Source: Acetobacteraceae bacterium (GTDB lineage Bacteria; Pseudomonadota; Alphaproteobacteria; Acetobacterales; Acetobacteraceae). Taken from it: a stretch of DNA of 47,445 bases. A program made the position numbers and the translations under genes. A model generated the notes under the pieces. That model was not told the DNA's origin. It worked only from the letters and a program-made list of their open reading frames with translations, and did not search any database. Positions within the stretch are counted from its first letter, which is position 1; the number at the start of each line of letters is the position of its first letter. Of this stretch, positions 32,492 through 40,383 are shown one piece after another. The stretch covers positions 1 through 47,445 of the forward strand of contig JAIEOO010000041.1 of assembly GCA_019750475.1 (NCBI GenBank), given 5' to 3'.

Positions 32492-32635
32492 CGCGAGCAC
32501 TGACGACAAGGAGCCTCCCGCCGGAGCGCCGAAGGGGGCGCCCGTTGCATTTCCTTACGCAGGCCCGGACCGAAAGTTACACGCCGGCGTCATCCTGGGC
32601 GTGGCTGGCGCCACGGCTTCGAGAGGACCTTGCGC

Positions 32636-33121
32636 ATGCGTCACCCCGCCGTCGCGACCCTTGCCCTGGCCCTGCTCACCGCGGGCTGCGCCGCCGGCGG
32701 ACCGCACGGGGGCGGGCCGGAGCGGTCGGCTTGGATGTTCGAGCGCCTCGACGCCGACCGGGACGGCCGGGTGACATGGGCCGAAGCCTGGGGGGCGGCG
32801 GCGGCGCGCTTCGACGCGGCCGACACCGACCGCAGCGGCGGCCTGACCCTCGCCGAGTTCCAGGCGCAAACTGTCCCGCGGCCGGACGGCGCGCCCGAAC
32901 CATCGGCGCGCATGGTCGAGCGCCGGGCGGAGCGGCGCGCCCGGAGGTTCCGCGCCCTCGACGCGAACCAGGACGGGCAGGTCACGCTGGCGGAGATGCG
33001 GCCCTTCGCCCAGGCGCGGTTCCGCGCGATGGACGCGAATGGCGACGGCGCGGTGACGCTGGACGAACTGCCGCGCCGCGGCCCGCGCCCCGCCACGGCG
33101 GCGCCGGCCCAGCCGCGCTGA
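32636..33121 (+). CDS. EF-hand lipoprotein with four calcium-binding loops
   Basis: A 161-residue protein. LALALLTAGC is a lipoprotein signal, so the mature protein begins at that Cys. Four EF-hand loops follow: DADRDGRVTWAE, DTDRSGGLTLAE, DANQDGQVTLAE and DANGDGAVTLDE, in two pairs separated by a basic linker (RMVERRAERRARRFR). All have the acidic ligands at positions 1, 3, 5 and 12 (DTDRSG has Ser at 5, still a common ligand). Probably a calcium-binding envelope protein. The ATG at 32636 has AGAGGA upstream; a TTG two codons earlier is less likely. Confidence 0.9.
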   Translation: MRHPAVATLALALLTAGCAAGGPHGGGPERSAWMFERLDADRDGRVTWAEAWGAAAARFDAADTDRSGGLTLAEFQAQTVPRPDGAPEPSARMVERRAERRARRFRALDANQDGQVTLAEMRPFAQARFRAMDANGDGAVTLDELPRRGPRPATAAPAQPR

Positions 33122-33226
33122 GCGCGACAGCGGCGTCGGCCCGGCGGTCGTCCGGCCGAGGCCGGCGTGGGCCTTGTCGAGCGCCGGATTCACGCCCCGG
33201 CCGATGCTGGTGGGCGCGATCCCGCG

Positions 33227-33898
33227 CTACCCGCCGAGCGGCAGCCGCTCGGCGATCAGGAAGGGCGCGCCGGGCGCGGCCTGGGTGAACAGGCACACCG
33301 ATGTCACCCGGCGCGGCACGCGGGCGATGCCCTCGAAATGGCGCGTCGCGGCCGCGGTGACCGCCTCGCGCTCCTCCGGCCCGAGGCGCCGCGTCAGCGT
33401 CACGTGGAAGCGCCAATCCTCGAACACGTGCGGATAACCCCATTTCAGCAGGTGCGTGTCCTGGCGCGGGGTCAGCCCGCCTTTGCGGCGCCGCGCGAGG
33501 TCGGCCTCGTCCGGTGGGGTGCGCCAGGCGTCGAGCGCCGCGACCGCCGCGTCCGCCAGGGCGTGCAGCGGTGCGCAGGGCGCGTTCTCCCGGAGCGCCA
33601 GGAAGCCCTTGAGGTCCTGGACGGAGAGCGGCGGCAGCGCGAAGGGCGCGGTGCGCGCCGCGAAGGCGAGGGCGGCGTCGCGCACGGCCTCGTAGGCGCC
33701 GGTCGGGCGGAAGGGCGGCTTCAGCGTCGCGTGGAGCCCGTAGCCGCGCGGATCGGCCGTGAGTTCGGCGATGTCATGGCCGGGGATGGCGGGTTGGGTG
33801 AGCGTCGCGCCGGTCTCGGCGTCGCGGCCGAGCCAGGCGGAGCCCGCCTTGTGCAGCGGGTCGTCCGGCTCCGGCGCCCAGTAGAGCGCGATCCGCAT
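33227..33898 (-). CDS. DUF1045 protein of the phosphonate cluster (2H phosphoesterase-like)
   Basis: A 223-residue protein. Two H-x-T/S-L motifs, YGLHATLKPPF (near residue 55) and WRFHVTLTRRL (near 165), are the signature of the 2H phosphoesterase superfamily. DUF1045 proteins are encoded next to C-P lyase genes and are thought to process phosphonate-derived ribose phosphates. It overlaps phnM by one base, so it is the last gene of the phn operon. Specific reaction not established to my knowledge. Confidence 0.88.
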   Translation of the reverse strand: MRIALYWAPEPDDPLHKAGSAWLGRDAETGATLTQPAIPGHDIAELTADPRGYGLHATLKPPFRPTGAYEAVRDAALAFAARTAPFALPPLSVQDLKGFLALRENAPCAPLHALADAAVAALDAWRTPPDEADLARRRKGGLTPRQDTHLLKWGYPHVFEDWRFHVTLTRRLGPEEREAVTAAATRHFEGIARVPRRVTSVCLFTQAAPGAPFLIAERLPLGG

Positions 33899-35049
33899 CA
33901 GATCACGCGCTCGCCCGCGCGCCAGACCTGGCGGACGACGGGCAGGCCGTCATGCAGCTTCACGCGCACGACGTCGGCGCGCAGCCCCGCTTCCAGCGCG
34001 CCGCGGTCGGAGAGGTGGGACATGCGCGCGGCGGCAAGGGTGATGGTGCCGATGGCGGCGGGCAGGCCGACGATGTCGGCGATGCGGAAGGCGGCCTCGA
34101 TCATGGCGGGGGGCACGTAGTCGCTGGCGAGCACGTCCACCGCGCCCTCGCGCACCAGGGCCTCGGCCGCGACGTTCCCGGAGTGGCTGCCGCCGCGGAC
34201 GATGTTGGGCGCGCCCGCGATGACGCCGACGCCGAGGCCCCTGGCGGCCGCGGCCGCCTCCATCGTGACGGGGAACTCGCTGATCCGGATGCCGTCGCGG
34301 GCGTTCTCGGCCACCTGTTCGGCGCTCTCGTCGTCGTGGCTCGCGATGGCGAGGTGGCGGTGGCCGACGCGGTCGAGCACGTAGCGGCGCTGCGTCTCCC
34401 GCAGCCGGGCGCGCTGCGCCTGGAGGTGGTTGACCTTCGCCTCCACCTCGGAGGGCGAGAGGTTGGCCTGGCGCATCCGCATGGCGCGGTACCGCGCGAG
34501 GTCGCGGTACTGGCCGACGCCGGGCGAGTGGTCCATCAGCGACACCATGACCACCAGCGGGTGGTCCGCCACCATGTCGAGCAGCGGCGGCATGTCGGGC
34601 GCGGGCAGCTCGCAGCGCAGATGCAGCAGGTGCTCGCTCTTGAGCAGGCCGGTGGGCGCGAGCGCCGTCAGGTCCTCGACGCCGTCGCGGAAGGTCTGGT
34701 CCCGCCCCTGGTCGAAGCCGAGATCGCCGAGGCAGAGGGCGTCGAGCACCGTCGTCACGCCGGCGGCGGCGCATTGCGCGTCGTGGGCGAGGAAGGCGCT
34801 GCGGGACGGCCAGCGGGCGCTCGCCCGCGGCTGCACCTGGCGCTCGAGGTTGTCGGTGTGGACGTCCACCACGCCGGGGATCAGCGTCTCGCCCTCGCAG
34901 TCCAGGGCGCCGGGGGCGTGGCTGCGCGTGTCCGAGACCTCGGCGATGCGCCCGTCGCGCATCACCAGGGTGCCGTGGATCACGCTGTCGGGCAGGACGA
35001 GGCGGGCGTTGGTGAGGATGGTCTCGCCAGGGGGCGTCTGGTGGGTCAT
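33898..35049 (-). CDS. phnM: alpha-D-ribose 1-methylphosphonate 5-triphosphate diphosphatase
   Basis: A 383-residue amidohydrolase-fold enzyme. DVHTDNLERQ is the metal-binding H-x-D start, SHDDESAEQV the catalytic HDD, GAPNIVRGGSHSGN a substrate loop, and LASDYVPPAM the last conserved block. It removes pyrophosphate from the 5-triphosphate made by PhnGHIL, giving the PhnJ substrate. It overlaps phnL as ATGA and the DUF1045 gene by one base. A second PhnM-type protein is encoded at 40380 on the other strand. Confidence 0.95.
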   Translation of the reverse strand: MTHQTPPGETILTNARLVLPDSVIHGTLVMRDGRIAEVSDTRSHAPGALDCEGETLIPGVVDVHTDNLERQVQPRASARWPSRSAFLAHDAQCAAAGVTTVLDALCLGDLGFDQGRDQTFRDGVEDLTALAPTGLLKSEHLLHLRCELPAPDMPPLLDMVADHPLVVMVSLMDHSPGVGQYRDLARYRAMRMRQANLSPSEVEAKVNHLQAQRARLRETQRRYVLDRVGHRHLAIASHDDESAEQVAENARDGIRISEFPVTMEAAAAARGLGVGVIAGAPNIVRGGSHSGNVAAEALVREGAVDVLASDYVPPAMIEAAFRIADIVGLPAAIGTITLAAARMSHLSDRGALEAGLRADVVRVKLHDGLPVVRQVWRAGERVI

Positions 35050-35747
35050 GCGGCGTCCGGCAGGGGGCGGACCTCGTGGAGGCGATCGGCCACGCGGTCG
35101 CGCACCTCGATGTCGTGGAAGATGCCGATGATGGCGGCACCGGCTTGCTTGGCTTCGGCGATCAACGCCACCACCACCTCGCGGTTGGCGGCGTCGAGGC
35201 TCGCGGTCGGCTCGTCGAGGAGAAGCAGCGGGTAGCCGGGCGCGAAGCCCCGGGCAAGGTTCAGCCGCTGCTGCTCGCCGCCCGAGAAGGTGGCGGGCGG
35301 CAGGTCATGCAGGCGCCGCGGCAGGTTGAGCCGCGTGAGCAGCGCCTCGGCCCGTGCCAGCGCCTCCGCGCGCGGCGTGCCCCGCTCGGCGAGCGGCTCC
35401 GCCACCACCTCGCGGGCGGAGACGCGGGGGATGACGCGCAGGAACTGCGAGACGTAGCCCAGCGTCTCGCGCCGGACCTCGCGCACCAGGCGCGGATCGG
35501 CCGCCGCGAGGTCGAGCAGGGCACCCCGATGGCGCAGCCGGATCCGGCCGTCATCGCTGCCGTAATTGCCGTAGAGGCAGCGCATCAGGGTGGACTTGCC
35601 CGCGCCCGAGGGGCCGGCCAGCGCCACGCACTCGCCGGCGCGGACCTCCAGCGCCTCGTCGCGCAGCACGGGGAAGGAGGCGCCGCCCTGGAGATGCAGG
35701 GTGAAGCCCTTGGCGAGGCCTTCGACGCGGAGTGCGATGTCGTTCAC
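35046..35747 (-). CDS. phnL: C-P lyase complex ATP-binding protein PhnL
   Basis: A 233-residue ABC-type ATPase. Walker A is GPSGAGKST, the signature FSGGEQQRLNLARG, and Walker B LLLLDEPTASLD. PhnL is needed with PhnGHI for the first step, displacement of the ATP adenine by the phosphonate. The absence of membrane genes beside it is expected. 73 bp separate it from phnK, the largest gap in the operon; the other spacings are overlaps or a few bases. Confidence 0.95.
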   Translation of the reverse strand: MNDIALRVEGLAKGFTLHLQGGASFPVLRDEALEVRAGECVALAGPSGAGKSTLMRCLYGNYGSDDGRIRLRHRGALLDLAAADPRLVREVRRETLGYVSQFLRVIPRVSAREVVAEPLAERGTPRAEALARAEALLTRLNLPRRLHDLPPATFSGGEQQRLNLARGFAPGYPLLLLDEPTASLDAANREVVVALIAEAKQAGAAIIGIFHDIEVRDRVADRLHEVRPLPDAA

Positions 35748-35820
35748 CGGGGGCCTCGCGCCGATGGGTCGCGGAGCGGCGCCAGGCGGCGCGGCGCGGC
35801 CGGGCGGTGCGGGGAGGGAC

Positions 35821-36585
35821 TCATGCCGCCAGCACCGACGCGACGAGGAGCTGGGTGTATTCGTGCCGCGGATCGTCCAGCACGCGGTCGGTCAGCCCCT
35901 GTTCGACGACGCGGCCGTGGCGCATCACGACGATGCGGTGCGCGAGCAGCCGCGCGGCCGCGATGTCGTGGGTGACGAGCACGACCGCGAGGCCGAGATC
36001 GGCGACGAGGCCGCGGATGAGGTCGAGCAGCTTCGCCTGCACCGAGACGTCGAGGCCGCCCGTCGGCTCGTCCATGAAGACGAGGCGCGGGCGCGTGACG
36101 AGGGTGCGCGCGATCTGCAGCCGCTGCTGCATGCCGCCCGAGAAGGTGCGCGGGCTGTCGTCCATCCGAGCGGGGTCGAGCTCGACGCGGCGCATCCATT
36201 CGGCGGCCTCCTCCCGGATGGTGCCGTAGTGGCGGCAGCCGGCGGCCATCAGGCGCTCGCCGACATTGCCCCCGGCCGAGACGCCCATGCGCAGCCCGTC
36301 GCGCGGGTTCTGCTGCACGAAGCCCCATTCGCTGCGCCAGAGGCGGCGCAGCTCGGCTTCCGTGAGCGCGCCGATCTCGCGCTCCGCCCCCGTCGCGTCG
36401 GCGTAGAGCACGCGCCCGGCATCGGGCCGCATCTGCCCGGCCAGCACGCGCAGCAGGGTGGACTTGCCCGAGCCGCTCTCGCCCACGACGGCCAGCACCT
36501 CGCCGGGCCAGAGGTCGAGCGAGACGCCGTCGAGCGCGCGGACGGCACCGAAGGCGAGGGACAGGTTCCCGGCGCGCAGGATCAT
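35821..36585 (-). CDS. phnK: C-P lyase complex ATP-binding protein PhnK
   Basis: A 254-residue ABC-type ATPase. Walker A is GESGSGKST, the signature FSGGMQQRLQIARTL, and Walker B LVFMDEPTGGLD. PhnK binds the PhnGHIJ core as an ATPase in the E. coli complex. The start at 36585 (MILRAGNLSLAFG) overlaps the phnJ stop as ATGA; the longer in-frame reading is Arg-rich noise. Typical length and order for phnGHIJKL. Confidence 0.95.
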   Translation of the reverse strand: MILRAGNLSLAFGAVRALDGVSLDLWPGEVLAVVGESGSGKSTLLRVLAGQMRPDAGRVLYADATGAEREIGALTEAELRRLWRSEWGFVQQNPRDGLRMGVSAGGNVGERLMAAGCRHYGTIREEAAEWMRRVELDPARMDDSPRTFSGGMQQRLQIARTLVTRPRLVFMDEPTGGLDVSVQAKLLDLIRGLVADLGLAVVLVTHDIAAARLLAHRIVVMRHGRVVEQGLTDRVLDDPRHEYTQLLVASVLAA

Positions 36586-37439
36586 CGCCGGCGCTCGCAA
36601 TAGTCGGTGTCGGAGCAGACGAACATGCGCCCGCCGCGGTCGTCGGTGACGATCTCGTCGAGATAGCTCCCGGTGCTGCCGCAGAGGCTGCACGCATGGG
36701 GCGCGCGCACGGGCCGGAAGGGATGATCCTCGAAGTCGAGGGAGCGCACCTCGGTCCAGGGGGGCACGGCGTAGATCTTCTTCTCCCGCCCCGCGCCGAA
36801 GAGCTGGAGCGCCGGCATGCGGTGCATCTTCGGATTGTCGAAGCCCGGGATGGGCGAGGGGGACATGAGGTAGCGCCCGCCCACCATGACCGGATGGTTG
36901 TAGGAGGAGCCGACCTCGCCCTGGGCGGCGATGTCCTCGTAGAGCTTCACCTGCATCAGCCCGTAATCGGCCAGCGCGTGGATGCGCCGCGTCTCCGCCA
37001 GGCGGGGTTCCAGCCGGAACAGCGGCTCGGGCATCGGCACCTGGTAGACCAGCACCTGGCCCTCGCGCAGCGGCGTCTCGGGGATGCGGTGGCGCGTCTG
37101 GATGATGGTCGCGGCACGCGTGTCGGTCGTCGTCGCGACGCCGGCGACGCGGTTGAAGAAGCGGCGGATGGAGACGGCGTTGGTCGTGTCGTCGGCGCCC
37201 TGGTCGATGACCTTGAGCACGTCGCGCGGCCCGAGGATCGCGGCGGTCACCTGGATGCCGCCCGTGCCCCAGCCATAGGGCAGCGGCATCTCCCGCGCGC
37301 CGAACGGGATCTGGTGGCCGGGGATGGCGACGGCCTTGAGGATGGTCCGGCGCAGCGCCCGCTTCGTCGCCTCGTCGAGATAGGCGAAGTTGTAGGCGGC
37401 ATCCCGCGTGGCCGGACGCATGGGGAGCGCGTCGGTCAT
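36582..37439 (-). CDS. phnJ: C-P lyase, radical SAM subunit PhnJ
   Basis: A 285-residue protein. The unusual radical-SAM cysteines are at the C-terminus as C-x2-C-x21-C-x5-C (HACSLCGSTG ... FVCSDTDYC), the spacing of E. coli PhnJ, whose [4Fe-4S] cluster makes the S-adenosylmethionine radical that cleaves the C-P bond. EMPLPYGWGTGGIQVTAA is the conserved substrate loop. The start overlaps phnI. All four cysteines are intact, so it should be active. Confidence 0.97.
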   Translation of the reverse strand: MTDALPMRPATRDAAYNFAYLDEATKRALRRTILKAVAIPGHQIPFGAREMPLPYGWGTGGIQVTAAILGPRDVLKVIDQGADDTTNAVSIRRFFNRVAGVATTTDTRAATIIQTRHRIPETPLREGQVLVYQVPMPEPLFRLEPRLAETRRIHALADYGLMQVKLYEDIAAQGEVGSSYNHPVMVGGRYLMSPSPIPGFDNPKMHRMPALQLFGAGREKKIYAVPPWTEVRSLDFEDHPFRPVRAPHACSLCGSTGSYLDEIVTDDRGGRMFVCSDTDYCERRR

Positions 37440-38533
37440 TCCGCGGCCTCCCGCCGCGCCGGGTCTCCGGCCGCGCGCTCGGCCTCCCAGCGCGCGCGGA
37501 TGGAGCGCAGCTTCTCGAGCTCGCTTTGGAAGTCCACGTGGTGGGGCAGCTTGAGATGCTCGACGAAGCCCGTGGCTTCCACGTTGTCGGAATGGAGCAG
37601 CACGAACTCCTGGTCCTGCGCGGGGGCGGTCACCTCCTCGCCGAGGTCGCGCGCCATCAGCGCGCGGTCCACGAGGGACATGGCCATCGCCTTGCGCTCC
37701 GCCTGGCCCATGGCCAGGCCGTAGCCCCGCGTGAACTGCGGCGGCGTCGTCGCGCTGCCGGCGAACTGGTTCACCATCTGGCATTCCGTGACGAGGACGT
37801 CGCCGATCTCGATCTCGAAGCCGAGCTCGGGCGGCGTGACGGCGACGGCGCAGTCGCCGACGCGGATCTCGCCGACGAAGGGATGGGCGTTGCCGTAGCC
37901 GCGCTGCGTCGAGTAGCCGAGGCCGAGGAGGAAGCCTTCGTCGCCGCGCGCCAGCGCCTGCAGCCGCAGCGCGCGCGGGGCGGGGAAGGGCAGGGGCTCG
38001 CGCGTCAGGTCGGGCACGGGGCCGCCCGGATCCGGCGCCTCGCCGGCCATCAGCCCTTCCTGCGCCAGGATGGCGGAAACCCGCGGAACGGCGGCGCCGT
38101 CGGCCTCGCGCTCCGGCGGGGCGGGCGCCGGGCGCGGGGCCGTGTCGATCAGCCGGTGGGTGTAGTCGAAGGTGGGGCCGAGCACCTGGCCGCCGGGCAG
38201 GTCCTTGTAGGTGGCGCTGATGCGGCGCCGGATGCGCATGGCGCCCGTGTCCAGCGGCTCGGCCGCCAGGAAGCGGGGCAGGGTGTTGCGGTAGGCGCGC
38301 AGCAGGAAGGCGGCCTCGATCAGGTCGCCGCGGGCCTGCCGGATCGCGAGCGCGGCGAGCTCGCGGTCGTGGCAGGACCCCTCGCTCATCACCCGGTCCA
38401 CCGCGAGCGAGAGCTGCCCGGCGATCTGCTCCGGCGTCAGCTCGGGCAGGGCCGGGTCGCCGCGGCGCTCATGCGCGAGCCAGGCATGGGCCGCCTCGAT
38501 CGCCGCTTCGCCGCCCTTGACCGCGACATACAT
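37436..38533 (-). CDS. phnI: C-P lyase core subunit PhnI (nucleosidase subunit)
   Basis: A 365-residue protein with MYVAVKGGEAAIEAAHAWLA at the start and EVGDCAVAVTPPELGFEIEI-like block near the C-terminus (RVGDCAVAVTPPELGFEIEI). PhnI alone has nucleosidase activity on GTP/ATP and in the complex links the phosphonate to ribose. It starts 3 bp after phnH ends and overlaps phnJ as ATGA. Length and order fit. Confidence 0.95.
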   Translation of the reverse strand: MYVAVKGGEAAIEAAHAWLAHERRGDPALPELTPEQIAGQLSLAVDRVMSEGSCHDRELAALAIRQARGDLIEAAFLLRAYRNTLPRFLAAEPLDTGAMRIRRRISATYKDLPGGQVLGPTFDYTHRLIDTAPRPAPAPPEREADGAAVPRVSAILAQEGLMAGEAPDPGGPVPDLTREPLPFPAPRALRLQALARGDEGFLLGLGYSTQRGYGNAHPFVGEIRVGDCAVAVTPPELGFEIEIGDVLVTECQMVNQFAGSATTPPQFTRGYGLAMGQAERKAMAMSLVDRALMARDLGEEVTAPAQDQEFVLLHSDNVEATGFVEHLKLPHHVDFQSELEKLRSIRARWEAERAAGDPARREAAE

Positions 38534-38536
38534 GGC

Positions 38537-39103
38537 TCAGCCCTCCGCGAGGCGGGTGGTGCGCGGCAGCGCGGCGAGGCGCGGCCCGGCGCAGAGGATC
38601 ACGTCCACGCCGCGCGGGAAGCGCGCCGCGTTCGCCGCCCATTGCGCGGCGAAGCCCGGGGGCAGGCCCTCCGCCGCCAGGCGATGCTCGTGCTCGACGC
38701 CCGGTCCGGTCAGCCGCCAGCCACGGCCCTCCGCGAGCGCCGGAAGCTGCGCGATGAGCGTCGCGCCCTCCTGCGGGGCCTCGTCCGTGCCCGCGTCGAG
38801 CGCGTCGAGCGCGGGCGGGGCGCCGGTCGCGAGGAGGAAGGCGGCGTCGCGCGGATCGGCGACGAAGGGCGCGCCGGTGTGGAAGCGCAGCCAGTCGAGC
38901 GCCTCCCCTGCCGCGTCGGTCCAGACCGGCGTCTCGGCGTCGGCGAGCGTCAGCAGCGCGGCGGCCGCGGCCGGCATCAGCGGCGCCGGCGCGTCCGGCG
39001 CGGCGTCGAGCGCGACGACGCGGCCTGGATGGGACATGGCGTGCAGCAGCGCCCGGAAGGCGCCTTGCGCGTCGAGGACGGGGTCGGCGAAGGCGGCCCG
39101 CAT
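38537..39103 (-). CDS. phnH: C-P lyase core subunit PhnH
   Basis: A 188-residue core subunit. The N-terminus FRALLHAMSHPGRVVAL is characteristic of PhnH, and FPRGVDVILCAGPRLAALP near the end is also conserved. It forms the PhnG2H2I2J2 core with its neighbours. It starts on the last base of the phnG stop and ends 3 bp before phnI, so the four genes are tightly coupled. Confidence 0.95.
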   Translation of the reverse strand: MRAAFADPVLDAQGAFRALLHAMSHPGRVVALDAAPDAPAPLMPAAAAALLTLADAETPVWTDAAGEALDWLRFHTGAPFVADPRDAAFLLATGAPPALDALDAGTDEAPQEGATLIAQLPALAEGRGWRLTGPGVEHEHRLAAEGLPPGFAAQWAANAARFPRGVDVILCAGPRLAALPRTTRLAEG

Positions 39104-39570
39104 CAGCGCATCGCCGCCAGGGTGAAGAAGCGCACCTCGGTCGCCGCCGCGCGCCGCGCGGTCCGCGCGCGCGCGGCACGCTGGGCTTCCGCGAGGGGCG
39201 CGATCACGGCGGCTTCGAGCGCGGGGCGAAGCGTCTCGTCCTGAAGCGCCGCGTCGAGCGCGGCCGAGAGCTCCGCCGCGCGCAGGTCGCGCCCGAGGCG
39301 CCAGGCATGGCCGATGCGGCCCGCCATCGTCACCGCGCAGCGGGCCACCGTCGCCTCGCCGAGGTTGAAGGCGGCACCGTCGCCGCCGGCGCGGCCGCGC
39401 AGCATGACGAGCCCGGCTTCGGGCCCGCGCAGGCGCGTCCAGGCCGGCAGGGCGGGGGCGGCGGCGAGAAGGGCGGCGAGGGTCTCGCCCTCGGCCCGCG
39501 CGAGGGTGGCCATCCAGCCCTGGCGCGGCGTGCGCTGCGCACCGGGTTCGGTGTCGGTTCGGCTCGTCAT
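39103..39570 (-). CDS. phnG: C-P lyase core subunit PhnG
   Basis: A 155-residue protein with the PhnG pattern PxWTRLRGPEAGLVMLRGRA, the NLGEATVARCAVTM block and GHAWRLGRDLRAAELSA. First gene of the phnGHIJKLM operon. The start is unusual: the ATG at 39570 is separated from the TGTCTAGACA palindrome (39572-39581) by one base, so no Shine-Dalgarno exists in the normal place. A later GTG or ATG within the gene is possible, but the conserved N-terminus supports this one. Possibly a leaderless transcript. Confidence 0.93.
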   Translation of the reverse strand: MTSRTDTEPGAQRTPRQGWMATLARAEGETLAALLAAAPALPAWTRLRGPEAGLVMLRGRAGGDGAAFNLGEATVARCAVTMAGRIGHAWRLGRDLRAAELSAALDAALQDETLRPALEAAVIAPLAEAQRAARARTARRAAATEVRFFTLAAMR

Positions 39571-39571
39571 T

Positions 39572-39581
39572 TGTCTAGACA
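39572..39581. promoter_or_regulatory. PhnF operator candidate
   Basis: The perfect palindrome TGTCTAGACA stands one base upstream of the phnG ATG, in the 81-bp gap between the divergent phnG and phnF genes. GntR-family PhnF proteins bind TCTAGA-centred palindromes of this type. A repressor here could block phnG translation start or transcription and, given the short gap, also phnF. Confidence 0.65.
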
Positions 39582-39651
39582 GCTAAACATCCGGCCGGTA
39601 TGCGTCAACGCGGAATGCACCGGGAAGGGCTGGGTCTTGGGTGAAGTTTCG

Positions 39652-40383
39652 ATGACGCTTCATCGGGGGAGCGGGGTGGCCCTGTGGCGCCAGATCCAGG
39701 CCGCGATGGAAGGCGCCATCCGCTCGGGCCAGCACGCGCCCGGCGCGCGGCTGCCGACCGAGGGCGAGCTGGCCGCGAATTTCGGCGTGAACCGCCACAC
39801 CATCCGCCGCGCCATGGAGGAGCTGGAGCGCCACGGCCTCGTCCGCATCGAGCAGGGGCGCGGCTCCTTCGTGGCCGAGGATGTGGTGGACTATCCGCTC
39901 GGCCCCCGCACCCGCTTCTCGGAGATCATCCGCGCCCAGAACCGCGAGCCGGCGGGGCGGATCCTGCGGGTGGAGACGGTGCCGGCGGAGGCGCGCATCG
40001 CCGCGCTGCTCGGCCTGCGGGCCGGCGTGCGCGTGGTGCGGGTGGTGCGGCTCTCGCTGGCGAACGGGCGCCCCGTCTGCCTCGGCACGCACCACTTCCC
40101 GGCGGCGCGCTTCGCCGGGCTGGAGGCGCATCTCCGGACCGATCCGTCCATCACGCGGGCCATGGCGCTGTGCGGCGTGCCCGATTACCGCCGCCGCCTG
40201 ACGCGGATCACGGCCGCGATGCCGGACGCGGAGGAAGCGGAGGCGTTGAGCCAGCCGCGGGCGCGGCCCGTGATCGTGGCCGAGTCGGTGAACGAGGATC
40301 CGCAGGGCCTGGCGGTGGACGCGACGATCGGCCTCTACGCCGCCGCGCGGGCCCAGCTGGTCGTGGAGGGAAGCGGCTCGTGA
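39652..40383 (+). CDS. phnF: phosphonate regulator PhnF (GntR/UTRA)
   Basis: A 243-residue regulator. The winged helix is residues ~10-75 (LPTEGELAANFGVNRHTIRR), then the wing RIEQGRGSFVAEDVVDYPLG, and the UTRA ligand domain to the end. Divergent from phnG with the TGTCTAGACA palindrome between. The ATG at 39652 is preceded by weak SD only; the longer frame reads antisense to phnG. The gene overlaps the downstream phnM-type gene as GTGA. Confidence 0.92.
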   Translation: MTLHRGSGVALWRQIQAAMEGAIRSGQHAPGARLPTEGELAANFGVNRHTIRRAMEELERHGLVRIEQGRGSFVAEDVVDYPLGPRTRFSEIIRAQNREPAGRILRVETVPAEARIAALLGLRAGVRVVRVVRLSLANGRPVCLGTHHFPAARFAGLEAHLRTDPSITRAMALCGVPDYRRRLTRITAAMPDAEEAEALSQPRARPVIVAESVNEDPQGLAVDATIGLYAAARAQLVVEGSGS

